A DNA stretch of 64,000 bases, taken from Streptomyces sp. NRRL S-87 (GTDB lineage Bacteria; Actinomycetota; Actinomycetes; Streptomycetales; Streptomycetaceae). Below, piece by piece: positions 26,571-36,863 of the stretch (the stretch's first letter is position 1; each line of letters begins with the position of its first letter). Below the pieces are notes generated by a model, which saw nothing but the letters and a program-made list of their open reading frames with translations, was not told where the DNA came from and searched no databases. Made by a program: the position numbers and the translations under genes. The stretch is from positions 248,001-312,000 of the forward strand of contig NZ_JOGB01000003.1 in assembly GCF_000719335.1 (NCBI RefSeq), read 5' to 3'.

Positions 26571-27401
26571 TCACGGTTTCTGCCAGTCCCGTTCCACGAC
26601 AACCCAGCTCTCGCCAGTCAGCTGCTGCTCAAAGAAGGCGTAGGGCAGGAGGCCGTATCCCCTGTTGCCCCAGCTGGTCCCCCAGCTGTTGCGTACCTGG
26701 AAGGCGCCCGGTCCGGCGCCGCGGTCATATGGAGCGGTGTCGGCCTGGTCGTCGTAGCCGGTCAGCAGGACCACGTGGGGTCCTACGGACTGCTCTGTCG
26801 TGAGCTGTACTGGAATGACGCCGCCGTTGACGAGGGACATGGAGATCGACGGGCAGAGCCGGATCTCCACGCTCACGGGGATGCCCAGGGCGATCGCACG
26901 GCGCGTCAGTTCGAGCATGCCGGCTCCGTCCGGTGCGGAGAGAGGCCACGCGACGGGTGTGGTGCGCCTGGCATTGGTACGGCAGTGCTCGGGTGGATCC
27001 CGGTCGACCCTGGTCAGGCCGTGTTCGTCGTACGGCCAGGCCGCTTCCTCGCACAACCCGGATTCCGCCCAGGCGCGGAAGCTGTGCTCCAGCCGGGAGC
27101 CCTTGCGCTCGGCGGAACCCGCAAGCGAGCGAGAGAGGCGGTAGTTGAACAGGACGGAGGCGGTGAACTCCATGTGCTCGGCCCGGCGGGCGTAGTAGCC
27201 GGCGATTGCTGTCGTCACCACAGCGGTGCACAGCGGAACCTGACCTTGGTCGATCACAGGGGGCATCCAGCTGGACAGGTCCATCCGCTCAGGTACACGC
27301 CCGCTCGTCCACCACGGGGGCGCGACCCGGGACAGCCATGTGGCATCGGCAACGGCGGACTCGGGGGCAGCGCGCTTGTCAGTTGCTCCCGCTTTCGTCA
27401 T
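26571..27401 (-). CDS. Papain-like (C1) cysteine protease of the thioamitide cluster
   Basis: A 276-residue C1-family peptidase without signal peptide, hence cytoplasmic. The catalytic Cys58 lies in PPVIDQGQVPLCTAVV, where the usual GSCxAF motif is replaced by VPLCTAV. His209 is in SVGPHVVLLTGYDD and Asn238 in QVRNSWGTSWGNRGYG. A protease of this type is present in known thioviridamide-family clusters and is the best candidate for removing the 74-residue leader of the precursor. No separate prodomain is evident; the first 35 residues could serve. Its start overlaps the dioxygenase stop by four bases (ATGA). Confidence 0.88.
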   Translation of the reverse strand: MTKAGATDKRAAPESAVADATWLSRVAPPWWTSGRVPERMDLSSWMPPVIDQGQVPLCTAVVTTAIAGYYARRAEHMEFTASVLFNYRLSRSLAGSAERKGSRLEHSFRAWAESGLCEEAAWPYDEHGLTRVDRDPPEHCRTNARRTTPVAWPLSAPDGAGMLELTRRAIALGIPVSVEIRLCPSISMSLVNGGVIPVQLTTEQSVGPHVVLLTGYDDQADTAPYDRGAGPGAFQVRNSWGTSWGNRGYGLLPYAFFEQQLTGESWVVVERDWQKP

Positions 27402-28276
27402 GCCTGGTCCCGTACTCGGTCCGCGTCGCCATCGTCCTCGCTGCTCCGACTCAGGACCACCTGGTCGATTCGCTTCTGGCGGCGAGCGACGGCGGCGTAG
27501 AAGTGCTGCAGCGCGGTCCTGGCGAAGTCCTCCGTGGGCCTGGCCTCGGGCAGGAAGGCGCCGACGTCCGTCCCCCGGACCAGCAGTGCGCTGTCCTCAC
27601 CCGCGGACGGAGAAACCTGGGGGCTGACGTAATCGATCGCGAGATTGAACCGTCCGTCGGCGGTGTGGTTGGGGCCCGAGCAGTGGGCCATGGCCAGGTG
27701 ATGCACGGAGCACTGGCCGGCCTTGAGGATCACATCGACAGCGGCCGCCTCGTCGATGTCGACGGCGATTTCCTCGCCACGCATGATGTCCTCGAGCTCG
27801 GAACCCGCGAACCGGTGCGGCAGCGCCCCACTTCGATGTGAGCCACGGGCGTAGCGCATGGTGCCGTTGGCAACGGTGGTGTCGGTGAGCGCGACCCAGA
27901 CACGCGCCGCGTGCTGCTGGACTCCGTTCAGCCCCAGGTAGACGGCGTCCTGGTGCCACGCGAGTGAACTTCCGCTGTGCGCGGGCCTGACGAAGAGGTT
28001 GGTGGACCAGACCAGAAGGTCCGGTCCGAGCAGTGCTTCGACCGCGTCGAGGATCGCGGGATGGTGCACGATCCGGTCAGCCCAGGTGGACACCAGATGG
28101 ATCTTCGGGAAGGTGGCGTACCGGGCCAGCGCGCCGCCTGCTGCGCTCACCGTCCGCAAATAGGCGTGACACCCGGCCAGGGCCTGCTCGGCCTCGGTCG
28201 GCGTGAGGGCGTTCACCGGGAAGGCAAACCCGTCTGTACGGAACCGCTCTGCCAGATCAGGGGCGATCGTGGTCAT
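27398..28276 (-). CDS. tvaJ: Phytanoyl-CoA dioxygenase-family Fe(II)/2-oxoglutarate hydroxylase
   Basis: A 292-residue non-haem iron dioxygenase. The HxD pair is His108/Asp110 in LAWHQDAVYLG. The distal iron His is probably His198 in MAHCSGPNHTADGR, and the 2-oxoglutarate-binding Arg follows in GRFNLAIDYVSP. In thioviridamide-type products the histidine of the macrocycle is β-hydroxylated, and the PhyH-family enzyme of the cluster is assigned that role; the core peptide here has that His at position 12. It overlaps both neighbours (TGATG with the tfuA gene and ATGA with the protease gene). Confidence 0.9.
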   Translation of the reverse strand: MTTIAPDLAERFRTDGFAFPVNALTPTEAEQALAGCHAYLRTVSAAGGALARYATFPKIHLVSTWADRIVHHPAILDAVEALLGPDLLVWSTNLFVRPAHSGSSLAWHQDAVYLGLNGVQQHAARVWVALTDTTVANGTMRYARGSHRSGALPHRFAGSELEDIMRGEEIAVDIDEAAAVDVILKAGQCSVHHLAMAHCSGPNHTADGRFNLAIDYVSPQVSPSAGEDSALLVRGTDVGAFLPEARPTEDFARTALQHFYAAVARRQKRIDQVVLSRSSEDDGDADRVRDQA

Positions 28277-28965
28277 CAGACAGCCACCTCCGGAGTGGGC
28301 GCGGACTCGTACGTTTCGGCGTCCTGCTGCATCCTGGTGAGCAGGGCGATCGCGTCGTCCCGCTTGGCGTCGGGGGCTTCGGGTGAACGCAGGTAGCCGG
28401 CAAGGCGCTGCCGCTCGGGTTCACGCATGACGCCCTTGAGGCGGTGCAGAGCGGCGGCACTGGTGCGCTGCGGGAAGTACAGGGACTTGGCGGTCTTCAG
28501 GAACAGCTCCGCGTTCTCCTTGTTCACCACCCTCCGGCGCAGCGCCGCATCCATCGCGACACGGATGTTGACCATGGGTTCGCACACCGGGCGCAGCGAC
28601 TCGCTGTCGAAGGTGATGGCGACCTCGTCGTCGTCTTCCAGAGTGCCCGAGGCATACATGGTGTAGACGGTGCCGACGCCGGTCATGCCGTAGACGTCGA
28701 GTTCGGCGGCCCGGAGAGCTCCCATGCTGGAGGAGCCATAGAGGCGCACGCCGCGGTCCATGGCCCGAAGGATCTCCTTGGGAGAGATCGAGAAGCTCTG
28801 GAGGAACTTTCCGTCGATGATGCCGATACGCTGCGGCGGTTGCGCTTGTGCCATCAGGGCGTCTATGTCGCCCCGCTCGATGGGCGGCAGGAACTCGGCG
28901 CCGGGCAGATGGGCCGCTGCCTCCTCGGGCGGCAGGCTGGGGCCGACGAAAACGACCGTACGCAT
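28276..28965 (-). CDS. tvaI: TfuA-like partner of the YcaO thioamidation enzyme
   Basis: A 229-residue TfuA-domain protein. It begins VVFVGPSLPPEEAAAHLPGA and contains RGDIDALMAQAQPPQRIGII and the family core YGSSSMGALRAAELDVYGM. TfuA proteins act with YcaO enzymes to deliver sulfur for backbone thioamides, as in thioamitides and in methyl-coenzyme M reductase. The ATG at 28965 is chosen because GGGAGAAGAG precedes it and it lies 14 nt after the ycaO stop; in-frame upstream codons overlap ycaO. Confidence 0.92.
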   Translation of the reverse strand: MRTVVFVGPSLPPEEAAAHLPGAEFLPPIERGDIDALMAQAQPPQRIGIIDGKFLQSFSISPKEILRAMDRGVRLYGSSSMGALRAAELDVYGMTGVGTVYTMYASGTLEDDDEVAITFDSESLRPVCEPMVNIRVAMDAALRRRVVNKENAELFLKTAKSLYFPQRTSAAALHRLKGVMREPERQRLAGYLRSPEAPDAKRDDAIALLTRMQQDAETYESAPTPEVAV

Positions 28966-28979
28966 GGTCTCTTCTCCCG

Positions 28980-30332
28980 TCACTGGGCGGAACCGGCTGT
29001 CCGCAGTCGCTGCTGAGCGGAGTGGATGGCTGCCAGGGCGCTGTTCCACGCCTGCGTGGCTCGGGGCCCGAGTTTGTTGCGGTCGACGGTCCACGACTCG
29101 ACGCCGGGCACGATGACGCGTACGACCGTGGCGGGTACGCCGGGCGCGGACAGGTCGACGACGATGGCCTGGTCGAGTCCGCGGGCGCGCAGTCGGTCCA
29201 GCAGCAGACGGACGTCGTCCATGACGTCCGTGCTCGGGTGGGACGGGACGTCCTGGAAGCGGACAGGCCGGGCGGAGGGTTTGATGGCCCACGATTCGGG
29301 GTTCGCGCGGTTGCTGCGCCGCACGTGGTACAGGGCCTTCTCCACGGGCTGTCCGGCGGCGGTGATGTCCTCGCGCATGGCCTGGATGTCCACCACACGG
29401 GACTGGGCGACCTCGCTGATGGCCCGCACGACCGCGACCTCGGCGTCCGGGTGCGTGCCGATGCCGTGGTGGGAGCGGGAGAACGAGTCGGCGAGGTACT
29501 CCGACACCACGGCCTGGAAGCTGGGGATGCCGGTCGCGGAGGTGATGTTCTTGACCTCGATGGCGATGTCGGCGTCGAGGAACTTCTGCATGAAGAACTG
29601 AGCCCGTGGCGGGAGCGTCGACGGGTCGAGGCTGGGGTGGCGCTCCTGTGCCCAGGCGCGGATGGCGTCCCCGACGGGTCCGGCCTCGTCGTCGGCGGCG
29701 AACTTGCCGAGTCGGTTGGAGATGAGGTCGGCCATCGTCCAGTCGTCGCGTTCGACGAGCTCACACAGGGCGTGGCAGATGGCTTCTTCCAGAGAGTTTC
29801 CCGAAGCGATGCCGTTGGTCGTGGAGACCGGGTAGCAGGGAACTTCGTGGTAGCTCATGTAGTAGCCGGCCAGGAACTGCGGCACGAGGATGCTGCACTC
29901 GTGCATCAGGTCGAAGCCCTCGACCCAGGAGATGGGGGTGTCGATGCTGTAGGCGTGGTGCAGCTCGAAGTTGCACGATTCGGGGTCGAGAACGCGGCGA
30001 CCGGACTTCTTGAGCTCCGGATACGAGGCGATGGCGGCCGGCCGCATGGGCAGGGAGGCGGCGAAGCGCTCGGCGGCCTCCATGATGGCCGACGTCTTGG
30101 CGTCGATCTTCGTGGCGCCCTTGCCGTTGTAGACGGAGATGATGTCGAACGACCTCGGGGAGATGGCGTTGTACACGGGTATGCCGACCCGGTCGAGACC
30201 GGTGATGTCGGCGACCCTGGTCACCCCGATCCGCTTGAGGTGGGGGGCCATGCGGGCGTACGTGGTCTCGGCAGTGATCTCGCGGTGTGGGCCGTTTCCG
30301 GTGATCTTGGGGACGCTGGAACGCAGCTTCAA
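28980..30332 (-). CDS. tvaH: YcaO-domain thioamide synthetase
   Basis: A 450-residue YcaO protein that activates backbone amides with ATP. ATP/Mg-binding segments include KTSAIMEAAERFAASLP (about 79-95) and STTNGIASGNSLEEAICHAL followed by CELVERDD (about 170-197). The N-terminal NGKGATKID loop and a C-terminal SRVVDIQAMRED region also fit the family. It lacks the PxPxP C-terminus typical of azoline-forming enzymes with E1 partners, and it is paired with TfuA, both typical of thioamide-forming YcaO proteins. In the thioviridamide family it would thioamidate several bonds of the alanine-rich core. It follows the methyltransferase gene by 37 nt. Confidence 0.95.
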   Translation of the reverse strand: MKLRSSVPKITGNGPHREITAETTYARMAPHLKRIGVTRVADITGLDRVGIPVYNAISPRSFDIISVYNGKGATKIDAKTSAIMEAAERFAASLPMRPAAIASYPELKKSGRRVLDPESCNFELHHAYSIDTPISWVEGFDLMHECSILVPQFLAGYYMSYHEVPCYPVSTTNGIASGNSLEEAICHALCELVERDDWTMADLISNRLGKFAADDEAGPVGDAIRAWAQERHPSLDPSTLPPRAQFFMQKFLDADIAIEVKNITSATGIPSFQAVVSEYLADSFSRSHHGIGTHPDAEVAVVRAISEVAQSRVVDIQAMREDITAAGQPVEKALYHVRRSNRANPESWAIKPSARPVRFQDVPSHPSTDVMDDVRLLLDRLRARGLDQAIVVDLSAPGVPATVVRVIVPGVESWTVDRNKLGPRATQAWNSALAAIHSAQQRLRTAGSAQ

Positions 30333-30369
30333 CGCAGGGACTCCTTTGGTGCGCTGTTCGCCGGGCCGG

Positions 30370-31587
30370 TCACTGGCCGCTGGCGGGTTCGAGGTGGGAG
30401 GTGCCGTCGCCGAAGTACCGGTAGGAGTACGAGAGTCCCTGGCCAGGAGCGACCTTGACGGGTTCGGGGAGCGCCCAGACGGCGGTGTACCAGTGGCTGC
30501 GGGCGCAGCCCAGCCAGGGGGCCGTCGACAGTGTGGTGTTCGGTGCGAGTTGTGCTTCGAAGTGGACGACGACGCCGTTGGCTTCGCCGGCGCGGTCGGC
30601 GGTGAGAGCGCAGCGGGTTTCCAGCGCGCCCGTCATGTCCTGCTCCAGATCCACCTGGTACAACTCGGAAGGCTTGGAGAGGAAGTCCCAGGTCTGGACG
30701 GTCTCAGGTCGCTCGTAGAAGCCGATGGAGCGTCGGCTCTCGGACTCCGCCATGGGGCCGAAGTCGATGCCGAACATCTCCTTCCAGCGCGCGAGGTGGT
30801 CCTGGGTGACGCGGTGCTTGTCGAGCACGTCGTCCGGTATCCGGGTCAGCGTCGCGAAGGACGTCAGCCGCCCGGGGACCAGGCGGGATGAATCCTTCAT
30901 CAGCCGACGCCGGGCGTCTTGAACGGTCTCCCAGATCTGCATGTCCAGCGCCTCGTTGCCGACGATGTCCGTCAGCAGGACATCGGCCCGCTCGGGGAGT
31001 TCGAGCTGGGGCGACCAGCCGCGGATGAACTCGATGCGGTCGGCCACACCGTTGCGCTCGGCGATCCGCTGGGCGAGGTGGACCATGCCGGCCGGCTCGA
31101 CCGCGTAGACCTTGCGGGCCCCCGCCTGGGCCGCGGTGATTGCCAGGATGCCGGACCCGGTTCCCAGATCGAGGACCACATCGCCCGCACGCACCGTTTC
31201 TCGGACCGCTTGCTGGAAGGCGGCCTTGCGTACTGGATCTTCCAACATGGCGATGTGGACGAGCGCGGCGTCGTACCCCCCCTTGGGGAAGGGCTGATTA
31301 CTGAAGCCCTCGGTCGGCTCGCTGCGCAGCAGCCCGGCCTGGTGGAGTGAGACCACGGTTGCCAGCGCCTCCTGCGCGGCCCGGGGCCCCTTCAGCCGGG
31401 GCCCGAGCAGGGTCAGTGCCTGTCCGACCGTGCGCGGCTGGTGGAAGAGATCGAGGAGCCCGAGCGCGTCATGGCCCAGCTTGAGAATCCGACTCTCGAA
31501 GTGGATCTTCACTTCGTTACTGGTGTCGACCTCGGCTATGAAGGAGGGCGTCCTGTGGAGCACGGTGTCAGGTGAGAGTTTCGGCAT
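30370..31587 (-). CDS. tvaG: SAM-dependent (PRMT-like) methyltransferase with N-terminal RRE-like domain
   Basis: A 405-residue protein. The class I SAM site is VVLDLGTGSGILAITAAQAG (Asp140, Gly142-Gly146), followed by KVYAVEPAGMV and LLTDIVGNEALD. The C-terminal β-barrel-like half resembles protein arginine methyltransferases (NTTLSTAPWLGCARSHWYTA). Its likely job is N-methylation of the core histidine, giving the dimethylhistidinium of thioviridamide-type products. The first 90 residues look like a PqqD-type winged helix (VKIHFESRILKLGHDALGLL, PRTVGQALTLLGPR, VVSLHQAGLLRSE) and may bind the leader peptide. It starts 7 nt before the end of the decarboxylase gene region, with close spacing. 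Confidence 0.9.
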   Translation of the reverse strand: MPKLSPDTVLHRTPSFIAEVDTSNEVKIHFESRILKLGHDALGLLDLFHQPRTVGQALTLLGPRLKGPRAAQEALATVVSLHQAGLLRSEPTEGFSNQPFPKGGYDAALVHIAMLEDPVRKAAFQQAVRETVRAGDVVLDLGTGSGILAITAAQAGARKVYAVEPAGMVHLAQRIAERNGVADRIEFIRGWSPQLELPERADVLLTDIVGNEALDMQIWETVQDARRRLMKDSSRLVPGRLTSFATLTRIPDDVLDKHRVTQDHLARWKEMFGIDFGPMAESESRRSIGFYERPETVQTWDFLSKPSELYQVDLEQDMTGALETRCALTADRAGEANGVVVHFEAQLAPNTTLSTAPWLGCARSHWYTAVWALPEPVKVAPGQGLSYSYRYFGDGTSHLEPASGQ

Positions 31588-31594
31588 GTGCTGA

Positions 31595-34141
<2,547 letters not shown>

Positions 34142-34145
<4 letters not shown>

Positions 34146-35299
34146 GCCTGCGCCTCCCGGGGTCGGCCGGGCGCGAGGAGCCTGGCCAGGCCCTGTGGGT
34201 CGTTCAACAACTTGCAGCCGACGAGAAGGCACAGGTGCCCGATCCGGCCCAGTGAGCCGATCTGTTCGAGCCGCCCGGCCGCGTACATCAGGGTGGATAA
34301 CCCGGCGTAGCGGAAGACCGCAGCCCGCTGCTCGGCCGAGAGCGGAGTGCTGTGTTCGTAGGCGGCGAGGAAGAGGCCGACGTTGCGTCGCACGGTGGTC
34401 CAGCTGCCTGAGTCGGAGAGACGGCCGGCATCGCCCCGCAGCGTGTGCAGCCACTGGATCAGCAGTTGGCCGACGATCGTGCCCACGTCCAGCATCGGGT
34501 CGCCGAACCCGGCCAGCTCCCAGTCGACCAGTGCAACCGTGGGATGCCTACTGTCGGCGTCCTTGAGCAGGATGTTGTCGTCTCGCAGGTCGAAGTGGAC
34601 TAATCCCTTCGGGCCCCATCCGTCCCGCAGCTGCGCCACGCTTTCGTCGACCGACTGCATGGCAGCCGCATAGTCGGAGTAGTCCATTCCGGGCCCGCTC
34701 GCGAGTTCGCCAGGGGTTAGCGCTACGAAGGACGCGAAGGGGAAGACGATGAGCTGCTCGCTGAATCTCGAATCCGCGATGATGTGGTCCACGGGTGTGG
34801 AATGAATCCCGGCTGTCACTGATGCCAGTGCGGCCAGCACCTGGACAGGGATTTCCGGGGAGTTCCGAGTGGCTTCCCGCATCGACGTGAAGCCGGTCTT
34901 CCCCTCCATGATGAGGGTTTCGGTGTCCGGGTCAGTTGCGATGAAACGAGGAACTGCCGAGCCGGCGAAATATGGAATGCCAGCCTCGGGTATCAGCCTC
35001 AGCATGGTCTCCTCGTTACCCGTTGCCGTACCAACGGCCCTGGCGGTTGCCGGATCCACCTGTTTCAGGAAGAGTGCGGTGCCGTCCTCGAAGTGCAGCA
35101 TTGCTACGCTGTTGCGTGCCGCGAAGGTCTGGATATGCACAATGGCGCCTCGGTCGATACCGAGCGAAGCGAGCCAGGAACGAGTCCGGGCCTTTGAGGG
35201 CCCGGACTCGTTCGGCAGCGCTCCGCGCCAAGGCGAAGAGGTACTGCCGCCCTCCGGTGACGCAATGCCGGCCGGGCTGTGCGAAGCGCTGGTCATCAT
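34142..35299 (-). CDS. Aminoglycoside phosphotransferase-like kinase of the thioamitide cluster
   Basis: A 385-residue APH-fold protein with the full catalytic set: a probable ATP-binding Lys79 (ALFLKQ), the catalytic loop HFDLRDDN with His235, Asp237 and Asn242, and the metal-binding Asp259 in VDWELAGFGDP. It is expected to phosphorylate the Thr (and perhaps Ser) of the precursor core, so that phosphate elimination gives a dehydro residue. It starts 17 nt after the precursor gene. Two adjacent ATGs (35299, 35296) lack a good ribosome-binding site, so its expression may depend on translation of the precursor gene. Confidence 0.9.
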
Positions 35300-35316
35300 G
35301 AGGTGAACGACTCAGA

Positions 35317-35580
35317 TCAACAGTGGAAGGCCACCGTGGCGGCAGCGGCCATCACGCTGCCCTGCGCCTCCTCGTCGGGCGAGATGCCCGCCTTCTCTTC
35401 GAGGAAGGCCTGCAGCTCCTCCGGGCTGACGCCGGCGAGCTCCTCCAGGGCCTTCTCGCCAGCCGCGGGGTCGATGACCGCGCGCTGCTCGTCGGTCATC
35501 GACGCCTCGGCGGCCTGGATCTTACTGACGAGGTCGGCGAACGCGGCCTCGTCGACCGCGGAAGCCATTGCTTCAGACAT
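35317..35580 (-). CDS. tvaA: Thioamitide (thioviridamide-family) precursor peptide
   Basis: An 87-residue RiPP precursor. Residues 1-74 form an acidic helical leader (MSEAMASAVDEAAFADLVSK ... EELQAFLEEKAGISPDEEAQ) of the style used by YcaO/HopA1 clusters, and residues 75-87 are the core SVMAAAATVAFHC. The core is, as I recall it, the same 13 residues as in thioviridamide. The Ala run is the site of thioamides, Thr82 and Cys87 would close the aminovinyl-methylcysteine ring, and His86 would be hydroxylated and dimethylated. AGGAGG lies 7 nt before the ATG, the strongest ribosome-binding site in the cluster, as expected for the most abundant product. Confidence 0.96.
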   Translation of the reverse strand: MSEAMASAVDEAAFADLVSKIQAAEASMTDEQRAVIDPAAGEKALEELAGVSPEELQAFLEEKAGISPDEEAQGSVMAAAATVAFHC

Positions 35581-35637
35581 TTGATCCTCCTGATTCGTCC
35601 CCTGCCGGTTGGCCGGGGAATCGAATGGACGGTCATG

Positions 35638-35672
35638 ATCTAAACAGAATTCCGCCCCGGCCTGTCAACAGG
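35638..35672 (-). promoter_or_regulatory. Predicted promoter and operator of the thioamitide operon
   Basis: On the minus strand TTGACA (35663-35668) and TTAGAT (35638-35643) are separated by 19 bp and lie 58 nt and more upstream of the precursor ATG. The -35 is embedded in the palindrome CCTGTTGACAGG (35661-35672), which could be an operator. A spacer of 19 is long, so an activator may be needed. This is inference from sequence only. Confidence 0.5.
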
Positions 35673-36412
35673 TTTCAAGGGTTCCGTTTATGTCATGGAT
35701 GCCTTATTCGGGACATGCGAACGGGCCTGCCGACATCGCTTTCGGCGGGCACTTATAGATCTCTGTATTTAAGTGTGGGTAAAGGGTTGCGTGGCCGCAC
35801 GGCTCACAAGGCCAAGGGTGGCCAGAAATCTAGTTGCACGCATGGCGAGAAAGTCATCAGAAGCCCCCGTTGGATGACCCAGTCATCCCCTGGAGGCTAT
35901 GCGCAGGCCATTCCCTCCGGTAGGGGGCTTATCGGTCGGGCCGTAAAGATTAAGACGTTCCTTGGCGTGTGCTCCTCGGTTCCTGCTGGCTGTGCAGGCA
36001 TGACGGGCTGTGCACGTAGCCAATTTGACTGAAAGTGACATACGGCTGCCGACTGGGCATCTGATTGATCCTTCAGCCACCTCATGTGCAGGTGTGGGCG
36101 GCGTCACAACGGGTCAGGACGGGCGGCGCGTTCCACCTGGGATCTGGCCCACGTCATCGGTGTCCTGGTGACAGGCCCTGGAATCCCGATCGGCCAAGGC
36201 GATGGAGCGTGACCTCGCGCCGTTGCGGGCCGCCAAGATCGCCGCGTGCGCCTTGGGGTGCGCTGTGGCCGGTCCATGCGTCGGGTGCTGCAAGCTGATG
36301 TGTCGCTCTGGCGGAACGCGTCGGCGGCCTGGGAACCCTGCCGGGCCTCGGCCATCCCGAGGCAGCGAGGGCGTAGATCGGCAACTGCAACCAAAACTGC
36401 AACCACGGAACG
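35673..36412. other. AT-rich gene-poor region between the RiPP cluster and tRNA-Ser
   Basis: About 740 bp without a supported gene. From about 35640 to 36070 the base composition is close to even, far below the surrounding G+C. A hairpin (GCCTGCCGA 35725-35733 with TCGGCGGGC 35742-35750) is followed by an AT-rich stretch. The open frames here (for example minus 35883-36107) have no recognisable domain. Next to the tRNA, the string caactgcaaccaaaactgca is of the kind I associate with decayed integrase ends or attachment regions. Confidence 0.55.
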
Positions 36413-36449
36413 ACGAAGGTCCCGGCCGCAGTGCGGTCGGGACCTTCGT
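36413..36449 (-). terminator. Terminator after tRNA-Ser(GGA)
   Basis: ACGAAGGTCCCG (36413-36424) pairs perfectly with CGGGACCTTCGT (36438-36449); the inner GCCGCA/TGCGGT can extend the stem. It lies 20 nt beyond the tRNA 3' end. Confidence 0.82.
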
Positions 36450-36468
36450 TTCGGCTGGTCAGCCGTGG

Positions 36469-36553
36469 CGGAGGATACGAGATTCGAACTCGTGAGGGGT
36501 TGCCCCCAACACGCTTTCCAAGCGTGCGCCCTAGGCCTCTAGGCGAATCCTCC
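36469..36553 (-). tRNA. tRNA-Ser (anticodon GGA)
   Basis: On the minus strand the acceptor GGAGGAT pairs with ATCCTCC. The anticodon loop contains GGA (CTTGGAAAG region), a long variable arm is present, and the TΨC segment reads GAGTTCGAATCTC. Accessory DNA lies on its 3' side, the usual side for integrative elements. Confidence 0.93.
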
Positions 36554-36639
36554 GCGGCAAACAATACAAGACGTTGAGGGGTGCTCGCGAACGTGATCGC
36601 TCGGGAGGGCGGGAGGCTCGATTGCCGGGCGTTTCATCC

Positions 36640-36745
36640 GCTACTCTGGGGCCAGCCCCTCACGTGGCGCTATCTCACCCAACTCCCCCAGGGCCGGAAG
36701 GCAGCAAGGGTAAGTGGGCTCTGGCGGGTGCGTGGGGGGCGCTTG
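36640..36745 (+). ncRNA. ffs: Signal recognition particle RNA (small bacterial type)
   Basis: The conserved SRP domain IV sequence GGGCCGGAAGGCAGCAAGGG lies at 36691-36710. The long helix closes with GCCCCTCACG (36655-36664) pairing with CGTGGGGGGC (36731-36740). Location directly upstream of dnaX is the usual one in Streptomyces. Exact ends are approximate. Confidence 0.88.
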
Positions 36746-36850
36746 CGTTCCCGGGCGGCCCGCACCGCGGGGCCGGCGGTCGCGTGCCGGACGTACGGGC
36801 GTCGAGGGGTCGAGGGGCGCCGGCGGGAGCCGGTTGTCGGCGGGCCCGGA

Positions 36851-36856
36851 TAACCT
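36851..36856 (+). promoter_or_regulatory. dnaX -10 box (leaderless transcript likely)
   Basis: TAACCT ends 7 nt before the dnaX GTG with no ribosome-binding site in between. Confidence 0.5.
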
Positions 36857-36863
36857 CGTAAAC

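Noticed and set aside
35883..36107. Small minus-strand protein in the AT-rich tract
   Set aside because: It has no recognisable domain, no clear ribosome-binding site and overlapping alternative frames; kept only as part of the gene-free region.
36104..36564. Minus-strand proteins overlapping tRNA-Ser(GGA)
   Set aside because: They would read through the tRNA and its terminator; the FVVPWLQFWLQ-like sequence is translation of non-coding tRNA-flanking DNA.
36640..36863. Longer N-terminus for DnaX starting upstream of 36864
   Set aside because: The in-frame extension overlaps the SRP RNA and lacks similarity; the SSLALYRRYRPE start is the family's.
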